Assembly (NCBI RefSeq): GCF_024713945.1 | Contig: NC_134684.1 | Coordinates: 4,365,405 to 4,429,404 of the forward strand | From: Dermatophagoides farinae | Taxonomy: Eukaryota > Arthropoda > Arachnida > Sarcoptiformes > Pyroglyphidae | Direction: 5' to 3' | DNA length: 64,000 bases | In this document: piece after piece, positions 51,836 to 61,524 of the stretch | Numbering within the stretch: position 1 is the first letter of the stretch | Layout: every line of letters starts with the position of its first letter | Notes under the pieces: model-generated | Told to the model about the DNA's origin: nothing | Seen by the model: the letters and a program-made list of their open reading frames with translations, nothing else | Database searches by the model: none | Position numbers and translations under genes: made by a program

Positions 51836-52825
51836 CTAGTATCCGCCTTTTGATGAGCCACCACCATAACCACCACCACCTCTGCCACCGCCAAAGCCTG
51901 AACTACGTCCTCCAGAGAAACCAGAACCTCGACTGCCACCAAAACCAGAACCAGATCCAAAACCACCAGCTCCGCGGCCACCAGCATCTGTGTGGCCAAA
52001 ATTCGGGAATTATTGTCAGTTAAATTGGGAATGAGCTAAAAATTTACCTTTCGAAACAACTGTGAGGATTTCTTCTTGGACCGGGAGGATTTCTTGTCGT
52101 ATTCTTCGTTGTGGAGTGATGATTTCGTTTACCTATGCATCCGTAATTTTTCAGTAATTACAAGTTAACTAATTATTGGATAATCACTGACCTCTTGAAT
52201 GATTGGTTTGGTAACGCTGTGTTTAAGAATGTGTGGTTCGTCTTCGGATTGCGATTCTTGGACACTGCCGCCAGCACCTGTTGGAATTGATTTGGTTAGT
52301 GGTTGAGTTGGTTAAATTTGTGATGATTAATTTGTATATATCACATACCATCGTGAGCTTGTTGGATGTTGAGGTTGCTTGAGGCACTTCGGAAAAGAAG
52401 GTTGACTGGGACAGCGTTGGCACCGACTTCTATGGTTGTTGGAGAGGCGCCGCCTGAAGAAGGCACATCTCTGTGAATAGAAAAAATAATACAAACAAGT
52501 GTTGAGATCATTACTACACTACATATAATTTATCGGTATTGCATACCTGAATTCTACACGATGGTTAGAAACAACGGCAGCTTGAACGGTTTGTCCACCA
52601 CCGCCGCCACCACCGAAACTCATTCCACCACCAAATCCACGGCCACCTCCATAACCTCCGCCACGTGAGCCACCACTAGAATATCCGCCTGATGAACCAC
52701 CACCATAACCACCTGCACTCACGCAAGCGATCAATGAAGCAACAACGATGAACTAAGGAGAAGAAAGAAAATTTTCGATAAGTTTTTGTTTGACCAGGTT
52801 CGGATCGAATTCTTACTCGAAGCAT
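51836..52825 (-). CDS. Secreted Gly-rich protein of the tandem DEPHRL/ITPFRK family, copy 5, 219 aa
   Basis: Six exons: 52817-52825, 52547-52752, 52349-52470, 52192-52277, 52048-52132 and 51836-51987. Exon 1 encodes MLR; spliced, MLRFIVVASLIACVSA is a signal peptide. Gly/Ser/Tyr-rich repeats (GGYGGGSSGGYSSGG type) surround block A (VQAAVVSNHRVEFRDVPSSG; VPVNLLFRSASSNLNIQQAH) and block B (SEDEPHILKHSVTKPIIQEV; ITPQRRIRQEILPVQEEI), and a second Gly-rich tail ends KGGY. The intron that splits SSE from DEPH in copies 2 and 3 is missing here. Gly-rich flanks are typical of arthropod cuticle and other extracellular matrix proteins, so that role is likely but not shown. Confidence 0.85.
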
Positions 52826-52962
52826 TTTGATTATTAGTGATGAATTTGTTGTAAAATGACAACTAGATAAGTAGAAGAAGATGATTGTTGTTGTTGTGGT
52901 TGTTGTTGTTGAAAGAAGAAGATGAGGAATGTGTATGAATTAAATGCACGGACTCGTCTTGG

Positions 52963-52970
52963 TTTATATA
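52963..52970 (-). promoter_or_regulatory. TATA box of family copy 5
   Basis: TATATAAA on the minus strand, about 140 bases upstream of the start codon. Confidence 0.55.
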
Positions 52971-52979
52971 CTAAAAAAT

Positions 52980-55900
52980 TCCAGACATGGATCTAATTGC
53001 AGTAATATAGAAAATGTAGAAAACAAAACATGACACAACTTTTTTCAAGATTAGACAATCCTCCTTCAACTGTTGATTTTGTTGTTGTTGTTGTTGTTGG
53101 ATCAGTAGCAATAAACGATAAAAAATTGAAGCCAATGTAATCAATTTTTTCTTCACAAAACATCTCACCTTTTTTCATTACATTCCATCTGCTTAATGTG
53201 AGTCTTGTCTCTATCTATTGATATAATAGCGCAAACTATGTTTCATTATAATGAACTCGTAATTATGATGAGATAGAGATGATCATGAAAAACAAAACAA
53301 AAACAAAAAAACGAAAAAAACGAAAAAAAAAAAAACAAAACAAAAAAAAAGAAAAAAAAAGAAAATCTAAAATAAAATAAATAAAATTGTAATGTATTAA
53401 ATCATCATCACCATCAACATAAATCCAAACGTTATCTAAATAGCTAAAATGAGATGGTCTGTGAAAAAAATACTGTATGATAATGAGTGAGATTGTTGTT
53501 GGTCTTCTTTAAAAATTCGTGTCCAAGTATGCGCGTCTTGTTGGGATTTTTTTTTTCTTCATTATGGATCCATTTTTTTTATGAAACTAAAGGGATGTTA
53601 TTACCACATCGCCACGTACTATCACGCACACATCCCTAGGGGCTATTGATCCATACAAATTCATCCTTGGAAACAAATGATGATGATGATGATGATCCAC
53701 ATGGAGAAAAAACGAATTAAAAGATTAAGCATTATTATTAACAATGAATCGTTCCATGTAATGTTGTTGATCATGATGATGATGATGATGATGATGATGA
53801 TGTTGGATAAATTGTTTTCGTTTTTTCTTCATTTTAAATGATGATGAGAACCGTGCGCTTTCCAGTATATGTGGATGAGATTAAGAAAGTAAGAATTTTT
53901 GTGTTCAACTTTGTATGAGAATGGAAAAAATGTGCCATCATCCACATGCATTTAATATTCAATGCGAATATTATGCAAACCACGGGCTCTCGTGGCCTTG
54001 TCTAAACTTTAAATTTTTTTTTGTTGTTTTGTCTTAGTCTTATCTATCATCGTCATCGTAATAGACTGAGATCAAGAAATATCATCACCACGAATAAACA
54101 ACAAATGTCATATTGAAATGAGCCTTATTTTTTAATTTTTTTGTGGTCACTCACTTTATAATGTGTTGTTCGGTTATCTGCTAGTTATGATTATAATCAT
54201 AATCATTATTATCGCTGTTGTGGTTGTTAGTTTGATGTTGATATTCATATATTCATGGTGATTGAGTAAATGATCCATTAGACTTTATTTTTGACAATTT
54301 CAAAATGTTATGGATTCTCTTGATGCTTTGTACTTTCATTACGGTTAATCACTAGACTACTATTCTATTTGAAAGAAAGTTGTTTAATAATTTTCAACCA
54401 TGGTTGCCATTATCACACTACTGATGATTAGTAGACGTCATTTGTTTTTCGTTTATTAAATAATTTGAATTTCAATCAAGTTTCATCATCCTGGATGATA
54501 GGAAACTCACTTAATAGTTGGACTTTTTTCAATGTTTTTCACAACAAATCATTCAATTGAATTGTTTGTCTGAAAATCAATTTAGATTGATTGCAAAACA
54601 TTTTTTTGTGTGGATTAAAAAATTGAAAATCATTAAAACAAATCGATCACCAGGTGTGTGTAAGTGCGTGTTTGCGTTGGCGATTAATTTTGTTTTTGTT
54701 TTTGTTTTTGTAAAAACAATTTCTTCGTGGACCTTGAATGGAGCGAACATCCCAAAATATAAACCATTGTTGACTACCTGGATCTTTGAACATTAGTTTT
54801 TATCTTTTTGAGCCAGTCGTCTTTTCATTTTTGCAATAAAATAAAGTTGAGCCTCACAATTGGACGAATTAGGCGGAAAAAATCGATCCGAAATGACCCA
54901 TTGTTAAACACGAGGAACATGAAATTAAAATCCATGTTTTGTGATTGAAAATATCCACATTGACCTGATGTGATAAACGATTGCAGTGATTATCCATACA
55001 CTTGCATGTGAGTGGAAAGGATTTACAGCAACAATTTTCTTGTTCGTTCTTCCTAACAAAGATGATAATGAATCGAGTCAATCAATTGAATGTAACAATT
55101 GGATATTGGATTGGATTATTATTTATTATTTATAATATTAATGTTGTTGTTGTTGTTGTTGTTGCTGTTGTTGTAGTGTTTGTAAACGGAAAAATCAAGT
55201 TCATTATTACAAGCTTTGCCAAGTTTGTGTGTTCTGTGTTCCTGTTGTTTGATATATCACTGAATTAATTATAATTGAACTGCATTAGATAATGTAATTG
55301 TGTAATTCATACGAAAATGGCATATTTTATTTCTATGTTAATAAATAAATACAGTCAATCAGTACCGTCTTTTTCATACAAATTGATGATTGAATAAATA
55401 AATAGATACCGATATCTACTAGTAAGTAATAAAGATGGTGATCCTATAGTTGAGAAATACTGATCAATGAATTGTCCGGATTTTTGTTTGGGAAAATATG
55501 CTAGCCCTACATAGAAAACAAGAGATACTAAGATGTAATAGATAGGTTTCAATAATTACCAGAAGTTGATATTTCAGTACTTTGAATGCTCATGATCCTA
55601 TATATTGTATCACCGGGAAATCATCGTTGTGGTAATTAGTTCTAATTTGGATTTGATAACTCGTAATTAAAAATGTTATTTGAAGATCATTTTACATTTT
55701 TCTAATATAAATTATTATCATTTTCGGAATATAAAATGATCTTACAACACTTTGAATTCTTAAATCCATTCAGTCATTCAGAAAAGCCGACTTTTTGACA
55801 ATCAAGATTAAATTAACTGTACTTAGATAAAGATAATACAGATGAGTTATATATCATTTCAAAGCTAATTAAACGTGAAATAAAATGCTTTTAATTTTAA

Positions 55901-55980
55901 AAAAATTGAATGAATAGTTTTAAAATTATTTGTCTTCAATAATAAATATCCTATATATAGGATCATGGCCATTAATAGGT
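52980..55980. other. Intergenic region, no firm gene
   Basis: It contains an A-rich tract (53288-53387), a (GAT)n run (53773-53802) and a (TTG)n run near 55143-55165. A Cys-rich minus-strand frame at 54885-55060 is open but has no supporting exons or signals, so it is not called. Confidence 0.45.
53773..53802. repeat. (GAT)n microsatellite
   Basis: Ten ATG/GAT triplets in a row, among the longest trinucleotide runs in the window. Confidence 0.85.
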
Positions 55981-55987
55981 TAATGGG

Positions 55988-56137
55988 TTAATATTGTAAA
56001 TGTATGCCAATGTGAAAATCAAGACGATCCTTGTTTCCGGCTGCATAGCCACAATATTCGCATTTGTATTGTTGACGGAAATGTTGTCGAATTTGTGTGG
56101 ACAAACGATCATATTTAGATTGGATGAGTTTTTCATC
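55988..56137 (-). pseudogene. C2H2 zinc-finger fragment
   Basis: The frame begins at DEKLIQSKYDRL and contains YKCEYCGYAAGNKDRLDFH plus IGIH, an exact C-x2-C-x12-H-x3-H finger, then stops nine bases later. Directly upstream in the same frame is a TAA, preceded by SPSFSDWFRNWI-like sequence, so the frame looks broken. A last exon joined elsewhere is still possible. One finger at a C-terminus does not identify the gene. Confidence 0.45.
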
Positions 56138-56256
56138 CTTTTAAATCCAATTTCGAAACCAATCCGAAAAACTTGGTGACGCTATGATTTTTAACACTGT
56201 GTGAAATAAATGAATGAATATTTTATTAAAAATAAAAGTTTGGTTTGTTTTCTTAC

Positions 56257-56317
56257 CTGGTACAAATATCTTCTGGATTCAACATTTGAACAATAAATTG
56301 AGCACATGGATCACACT
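56257..56317 (-). pseudogene. Saposin-like exon fragment
   Basis: Between a TTTTAAG acceptor-like site and a strong CAG/GTAAGA donor, the frame reads CDPCAQFIVQMLNPEDICT. The spacing of the Cys residues and the P..IC motif resemble part of a saposin B-type domain, but the domain is far too short and the rest is not visible. It may be a decayed or incomplete gene; the match is by eye only. Confidence 0.25.
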
Positions 56318-56644
56318 CTTAAAACTGAGAAGTGAAGAAGAAGCATAGAAAATAGTTACAAAAAACAAAAATCGGTGAACGACTTATCCGATAGTATCCC
56401 GATTTTTTTTTTGATTGTTTCATTAAACGATTGTTTTATTGATTTTCGGAATGAATTCGGAAATTTAAAAAATTGTTATAAGATAAAAGAAAAAATACAA
56501 ATTCAAATCAAAAGCCACAAATTGATAAAACGGTCGAATTTTCGATATTATAAAATGAAGCCAAAGAATTTGGATAATCCAATGGATGCCTGTGAATGGA
56601 AAAGATAATCAGAATCGGAATTAATAGAAATTGAATAATTTAAA

Positions 56645-56781
56645 TTAATTTCGAGGGTTTTCATTCGGTTGAAATTGCCAGATTTGCCATTTTTTTGCAT
56701 GTGCATCTCCTTCGTAAAAAGCTGGCAGGCAGTACCGTGGTCGATTATTGACAGTGTCTTCGATGTAAACAAAACAATTTT
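56645..56781 (-). pseudogene. Coding-like terminal exon of unknown family
   Basis: After a TTTCAG acceptor, a 45-codon frame contains CFVYIEDTVNNRPRYCLPAF and KKWQIWQFQ, non-repetitive and Trp/Tyr-rich, ending at a stop. It resembles real coding sequence more than the surrounding DNA does. I cannot name it and found no upstream exon. It may belong with the zinc-finger or saposin-like fragments downstream, or be a separate relic. Confidence 0.3.
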
Positions 56782-57040
56782 CTGAAATTTGCTGAAAGGT
56801 CGATAGATGGCATTAGTGGAAAGAATGATGCGTTTTTTATGAATGAATATCTTCTGAGTTGTTTCTCGTTGAAAAAAAAGGATGTGGTGTATTTTTGCTT
56901 TTGTGCATGCATTGAATGTGTGAGTAACTTGTGACTCATTCGTGATCCATGGTTTGGAGCACGTGTTTTTTGACTTGATAAAAATGCGTTTTCACCAATT
57001 GATTTTTTTGTTTTTCATTTTGATATTATTCTCTGTGATA

Positions 57041-57771
57041 CACTCATACCCCGCTTAACGCTGCCCCGTTTAGCGCTGATTCGATATAACGCTGTATAAT
57101 TACCCTACATTGCATTACATTGTTACATTGTATATGAAGGGTAAAAATGCATTATGTAAAGATAGCCCCGCTTAGCGCTGTTTCGCTTAACGCTCAGAAT
57201 TTTTGGAACGTAACCCCCGCGTTAAGCGGGGTATTACTGTATATATATCAAGTCAAATCAAACAAATTTTTATTTTTATTTCATGTTAAATCGCACCGCC
57301 ACCGAAATTATACGAAAATGTTGATTTATAAACGTGAGTTGCCTCTCACTTTTATTCTTTTCTTTTTTTTCAAATTTCTATCAGAAATGGGTTTTGGTTC
57401 AATTTGATTTTTGATACCTCAAAAAAAACCCATGTTGTTTTTGTAATTTGTAATTATTGTTTTGTGGTTTTAATTTTAATTTAATTTATCAATTATTAAT
57501 TAATATTAATATTATGGTAATGTTCCGATGGTAATAAAACATTGTCTTTATCACACTGGCTCATGCACACTTCTTGATCCAACTTTTTGCTCTCAAGCAA
57601 TTTGTGTTTGATGTTCATGTGTGTGCACAGAGAATTTTTATTTTTATTAATTTGTTTTATTAATTATTAATTTCACACACTGTGTTGTGGACACATTTTA
57701 TTTGCTGTTATATTTTATTTTATTATATACATATAGCGCTAAACGGGGCAGCGTTAAGCGGGGTATGAGTG
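57041..57771. mobile_element. Pogo/Tigger-like non-autonomous TIR element, 731 bp
   Basis: Perfect 37-bp terminal inverted repeats (57041-57077 and 57735-57771, beginning CACTCATACCCCGCTTAACG) are flanked by TA dinucleotides (57039-57040 and 57772-57773). This fits Tc1/mariner superfamily TA targeting, and the CCCCGCTTAACGC-type end resembles Tigger/pogo elements. The interior has no transposase frame, so it is non-autonomous. A further inverted copy of the end (GCGTTAAGCGGGGTATTACTG, up to 57239) defines a 199-bp inner unit that shares the left end and is also followed by TA, so the element is composite. Confidence 0.75.
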
Positions 57772-57773
57772 TA

Positions 57774-58439
57774 CTTAATTTTCACCATTGTGCACGCTCT
57801 TTTGCAAAATGCTAGAGTGTTGATGGACTTCAATCGGTCGTGATTGCAACCAAATATGCGATTGAGTAGTCGTATATGATATATTTATAATTTATAATTA
57901 AATTAATTCGTTTCAACAATTCAACAAATTGTGAGTCAAAATCTGTTGATTTTTTTGATTGCACATATTTTGTACTTTTGTGTGCGATATACGCGTATCA
58001 AACACCTCTGTTGCCAGCCACGTCTTGATCATATTGGACGTGTAATTAATTCTTTGGACGTCAGATCTCATTATTATGGTTCAAGTTTTAACAGTCATCG
58101 CCATCGCCATCCACATTGATAATCGAGCCATCCATTGTATATATTTTGGTGGCCATTGCTGCCTGTAAATGACAAATAAATTAATTAATTTAAAAAAAAA
58201 AAACAAATGAATCAAGTTTAGATGGCAGGCTAAGGTTTTCATTGCCACCATACATAAATAATAATGTGCCAATGAGAAACATTAACTCTCATAGATCAGT
58301 TGAGAGGTGATTTTCGAGAACCAAGAATACATCAGTTCACATCAGATTGAACAATCAACTACACGTTATCTATTTAGGAAACTTTTCATACCACGAATGA
58401 ATTTGTTCAAATGGTTATTTGCGGTATGAAAAGTTTCCA
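57774..58439. other. Non-coding between two mobile elements
   Basis: No coding sequence recognised. An inverted pair (GGAAACTTTTCATACC near 58376-58395 and GGTATGAAAAGTTTCC near 58423-58438) forms a 16-bp hairpin-capable repeat with a ~27-base spacer next to the Bel/Pao relic. Confidence 0.45.
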
Positions 58440-58689
58440 ACTTTTCAGATATTCATAAGCAGTAATATAAATCCGTCCCAATCGTGACCTTTGATCCAAG
58501 CTTCGTGTATCAATAATTTCAGTTTTAAACTAGTAGCCAAAACGAGTCTAAATGGATCATACATGGAAGCAAGAAAACTCACTAACATTCGTTTGGTCAA
58601 TAGATCATTTGTCTTCAATTCTGGTATCGATATTCGTAGACAATCGTCGTTGGTCCAGTCCATACCTAGCGCTTTCTATTCGGCTAGTT
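58440..58689 (-). mobile_element. Bel/Pao retrotransposon pol relic, downstream part
   Basis: The minus-strand frame includes LTKRMLVSFLASMYDPFRLV, which fits the Bel/Pao motif region after the reverse transcriptase (TKR..LS.LAS.YDP.G). It continues the fragment on the far side of the inserted hAT element. It is degraded and incomplete. Bel/Pao elements copy themselves through RNA by LTR-primed reverse transcription; this one is inactive. Confidence 0.7.
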
Positions 58690-59097
58690 CAGGGGTCGGC
58701 AACCTTTTGAGTCAGAAGAGTCAAAAATTACAATTTACAAAATTTCAAAGTTTTTAAAGAGCCACAAAATTTTTTTTCACCAACAATAAATGTACTCGCA
58801 TAAATAAAGTTTTTTGATAAAAAAACTTATCTATTTATTGACAAAAAAAAAACTAATCTATTAACATTACGTTTTTTAAATTCAATTCTTATTGACTTGA
58901 AAAAAGTAAAGCATCTTTTTTTTAAATGAAAATTAATTTATTTCTGTTTTTTACAGGCAGAAGTTGTTAGACAGGTATCAGAACGATTTTTAAAAAATAT
59001 TTAAAAAAAAATAATTTTTGCGTATGGAACTAAAGAGCCGCAGTTTCACATCCAAAGAGCCGCATGTGGCTCGCGAGCCGCAGGTTGCCGACCCCTG
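58690..59097. mobile_element. hAT-type MITE, 408 bp, in a Bel/Pao relic
   Basis: Terminal inverted repeats CAGGGGTCGGCAACC and its complement at the far end; this 15-bp end is typical of hAT elements. The 8-bp target duplication GGCTAGTT flanks both sides exactly (58682-58689 and 59098-59105). The interior carries the AGAGCC/GGCTC-type inner repeats seen in many hAT non-autonomous families and no transposase. The perfect duplication indicates a younger event than the host relic. Confidence 0.93.
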
Positions 59098-59430
59098 GGC
59101 TAGTTCATCATTCCATCGTTTATTCAACTCGTGATCAGATGTGCTCCATTTACGTAAATTCATTGAAGCATCGTTAAATATAGTTTGACATTGATTTTTG
59201 ATAGTCTCAACTTCGATGACGTCTTTGGCAGAGAATATCATGTCGTCCACTACGTATTGTCTTTACGGCATCGGCATATTTCTCCTGGTATTTATCGATA
59301 TGATGCATTATCACTGCATATAGAACAAATGGACTTGACGACAACCCCAACGGTTATCGGTTGAATCGATAGCATATAACTCGGTCGTTTTCGTCGATCC
59401 AGAGGAACTTGATGAATTTGCTATGATCTT
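59098..59430 (-). mobile_element. Bel/Pao reverse transcriptase relic, upstream part
   Basis: Minus-strand translation gives SSSPFVLYAVIMHHIDKY-like sequence (59300-59345), then a frameshift, then DDMIFSAKDV and MNLRKWSTSDHEL, matching the Bel/Pao reverse transcriptase region around the YVDD active site. Frameshifts and an in-frame stop show decay. The downstream part continues beyond the hAT insertion. Confidence 0.75.
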
Positions 59431-59659
59431 CTTGAATTTGAAATTGAAATCAAAAAATAAACACACGTGCTTAATGTTGAGCAGATAATAAAGTTCTTTT
59501 TTATTATATCAAATATCATCAATGTCAAAGAGTATACAACAATGAATATATAATATTTATCATTCATAAATGACATTACAACAATATATTTACGAAGTCA
59601 CTGTGAAATTTATTTAACAAGTTCTTTCAAAAAACTTTATAGAAAACAATGAAATAAAA

Positions 59660-60055
59660 ATGGAATTATCAAACATTCGAACCAATTGTCATGATCAACT
59701 TTTGAGTGTTAAAAATTTATTGCATAATGAACCAAACGCGAATGATCAGATAATCAATATGATTGATAAGATCATCATGAATATCAATTCTTCATCATCG
59801 AATCAAGCAATTTCGAATGATCAAGATGTTTTCATTGAAATGATTGAATCAAAATCGAAATTATTTCAATGTGAAAATGAGCAGCCTTGTTTACGTGATA
59901 AAAATGAAATTCTTGGGAAAATAATCGAATCAAAAACTAATTATATAAATGATTTACAAAAATTTACGAGTGAACAACGTGAAAAACATGAAACAATTGT
60001 TGAATCATTGAAAAATGAAATGAATCATCATTTGAAAATTGCTGTAAACAGTTGA
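59660..60055 (+). CDS. Small helical protein of unknown function, 131 aa
   Basis: An intact single-exon frame with balanced codon use, lying between two retrotransposon relics. Residues ~40-125 are rich in E, K, N, I and L in helix-favouring order (for example DVFIEMIESKSKLF and LQKFTSEQREKHETIVESL), so a coiled-coil or helical bundle is likely. Two Cys lie in CENEQPCL. It has no signal peptide or membrane segment. AATAAA at 60230-60235 could serve its 3' end. I cannot assign a family; it could be a kinetochore-, cytoskeleton- or vesicle-type adaptor, but nothing identifies it. Confidence 0.5.
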   Translation: MELSNIRTNCHDQLLSVKNLLHNEPNANDQIINMIDKIIMNINSSSSNQAISNDQDVFIEMIESKSKLFQCENEQPCLRDKNEILGKIIESKTNYINDLQKFTSEQREKHETIVESLKNEMNHHLKIAVNS

Positions 60056-60229
60056 TGGTTTTGGGGGAGTGTTGAAATGAAAAACCTCAACTGTTTGAAC
60101 TATGATGCTAACTTGCTGGTAAAGTTCAAGATATTTTTATATTCATTTTCAAGCATATATAAAAGAAAGATTGTCATTTTGTTTATTACTGCTGATCTTG
60201 TCATTATAGCAAATGCTTTATTTTTCTTC

Positions 60230-60235
60230 AATAAA
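60230..60235 (+). terminator. Polyadenylation signal AATAAA
   Basis: A plus-strand hexamer about 175 bases past the stop of the 131-aa protein. Confidence 0.45.
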
Positions 60236-60258
60236 ACACATTTTTGAATGTTTTTATT

Positions 60259-60653
60259 GATATGCAACGACGAACTTATTCTGATTGGAATGATTGGAAA
60301 TGTAATAATGTATTGCCAGAGCTTGAGTATTATTATCTTAGACTTGTTTTTTTTACTGCTTCTGGTGCTGGTAATAATTACGCATTCGATCCAGACAAAG
60401 ATCCTGACATTGAATATGGAACGTCGACCGCTTGTGATGTTTCTGCTGAGGTGTTAAAATTCACTCTGATATGATTGGTGTGATAACATCAATTACATGC
60501 GGATTCATTGGAATTGCTTCGATGGTCACACCGATTGCTCCAATTGTTTTGTTAGGTTCCGCATTCGTTGGCGGTTCCTCTGCTGCTTATTTGATCTTAC
60601 AACGACTTCGGAATCACTGGTCTTACTTTTCCTTCTCCTACATGAACCAATAA
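60259..60653 (+). pseudogene. Frameshifted membrane-protein-like fragment
   Basis: Two overlapping frames read as one sequence broken by a shift near 60472. The first has RRTYSDWNDWKC...FDPDKDPDIEYGTSTACDVS; the second begins GVITSITCGFIGIASMVTPI and has a Gly/Ala/Ser-rich, probably membrane-spanning segment followed by LILQRLRNHW. The hydrophobic Gly-rich segment is reminiscent of arthropod DUF4781-type proteins, but that match is weak. The 3' end meets a Ty3/gypsy relic. Confidence 0.3.
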
Positions 60654-61100
60654 GAGACCATGATTTAATTTCTGTTTTCTGATCTTTTTCCCGAAATGAT
60701 TTAAATATTCATTCATTTCATCTTTATTTTTCACTTGTTCATCAATGATTCTTTCGATGAATAATTCTTCAATGATTGATGATGATGACGACGATGGATT
60801 TGATTCGATGTTCGATGATGATGTTTGTATTTGGTTCACGTTTACTCTGCTTAAAGCATCAGCAACAATATTTTTATGACCTTCAATATAACGAATATCT
60901 GATGTAAATTGCAATATGTATGCCATTTGACGCATTTGTACCAAAGATCGTTTTGTATTATTTTTCGTTAGCAATGAATTTACCAATGGACGATGATCAG
61001 TAAACGCTGTGAATGTTCTTGCTTCTAAAAGATACTCGAAATGATGTGTAGCAAGAGACAATGCTTGCTAATTCTTTATCAAAGGTTGGAAAATTTATTT
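60597..61100 (-). mobile_element. Ty3/gypsy pol relic (RNase H to integrase N-terminus)
   Basis: The minus-strand frame includes FTAFTDHRPLVNSLLTK and YIEGHKNIVADALSRV, which are characteristic of the Ty3/gypsy RNase H region (the TDHKPL and GxxNxxADALSR motifs), followed by a more diverged linker and an integrase-like start. A frameshift near 61050 separates an upstream FPTFDKELA piece in the same family motif series. The 3' side is truncated at 60597 against the membrane-protein-like fragment. Inactive. Confidence 0.85.
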
Positions 61101-61129
61101 CATTTTCTTACAACTTTTTACTTTTTTGG

Positions 61130-61345
61130 ATACTAATAAAAAGATACATTTTTTGTTACTTTTAAGTTGATACATTTTTATTCGTTACTGTATTTTTGTA
61201 TCATTTTTTTGTTACAGTTTCAATTGCTACAGTTTCAATTGCTACAGTATCAACATTTTGATACATTTTAAATTGTTACAGTATCGATTTTTTTTGCTAC
61301 ATTTTATTTTGCTACAGTATCTTTTTTTTGCTACATTTTAGGTTC
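61130..61345. repeat. Degenerate short repeats (GATAC, TTGCTACAGTATC, TACATTTT types)
   Basis: Loosely repeated short words such as TTGCTACAGT, GATACATTTT and GTTACAGTATC recur about ten times in varied order. It looks like a decayed low-complexity array next to the Ty3/gypsy relic; unit length is irregular. Confidence 0.5.
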
Positions 61346-61524
61346 ATCTAAACCTCAACAATTCTGGTCTTAATCATAAGGTTTATTTAAACCTCACTAT
61401 AATAGAAACTATCAGTTATTGCCGGAATCGACTGTTTCGTTAATATTTGTTTTTTTGAAATTAATGCAATGAACTGCTCGGATATTTACACAATATTCGG
61501 TGGCCAAATTCCCGGAAGGACAAT

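Noticed and set aside
53288-53387. A-rich tract as a possible poly(A) tail of an inserted element
   Set aside because: It is interrupted by C and G at many places, has no target duplication that I can see, and no element body upstream.
54869-55081. Cys-rich minus-strand frame (ENCCCKSF...CKCMDNHC)
   Set aside because: Tempting as a secreted Cys-rich exon, but it has no signal peptide, no clear acceptor or polyadenylation signal, and the Cys spacing matches no family I know.
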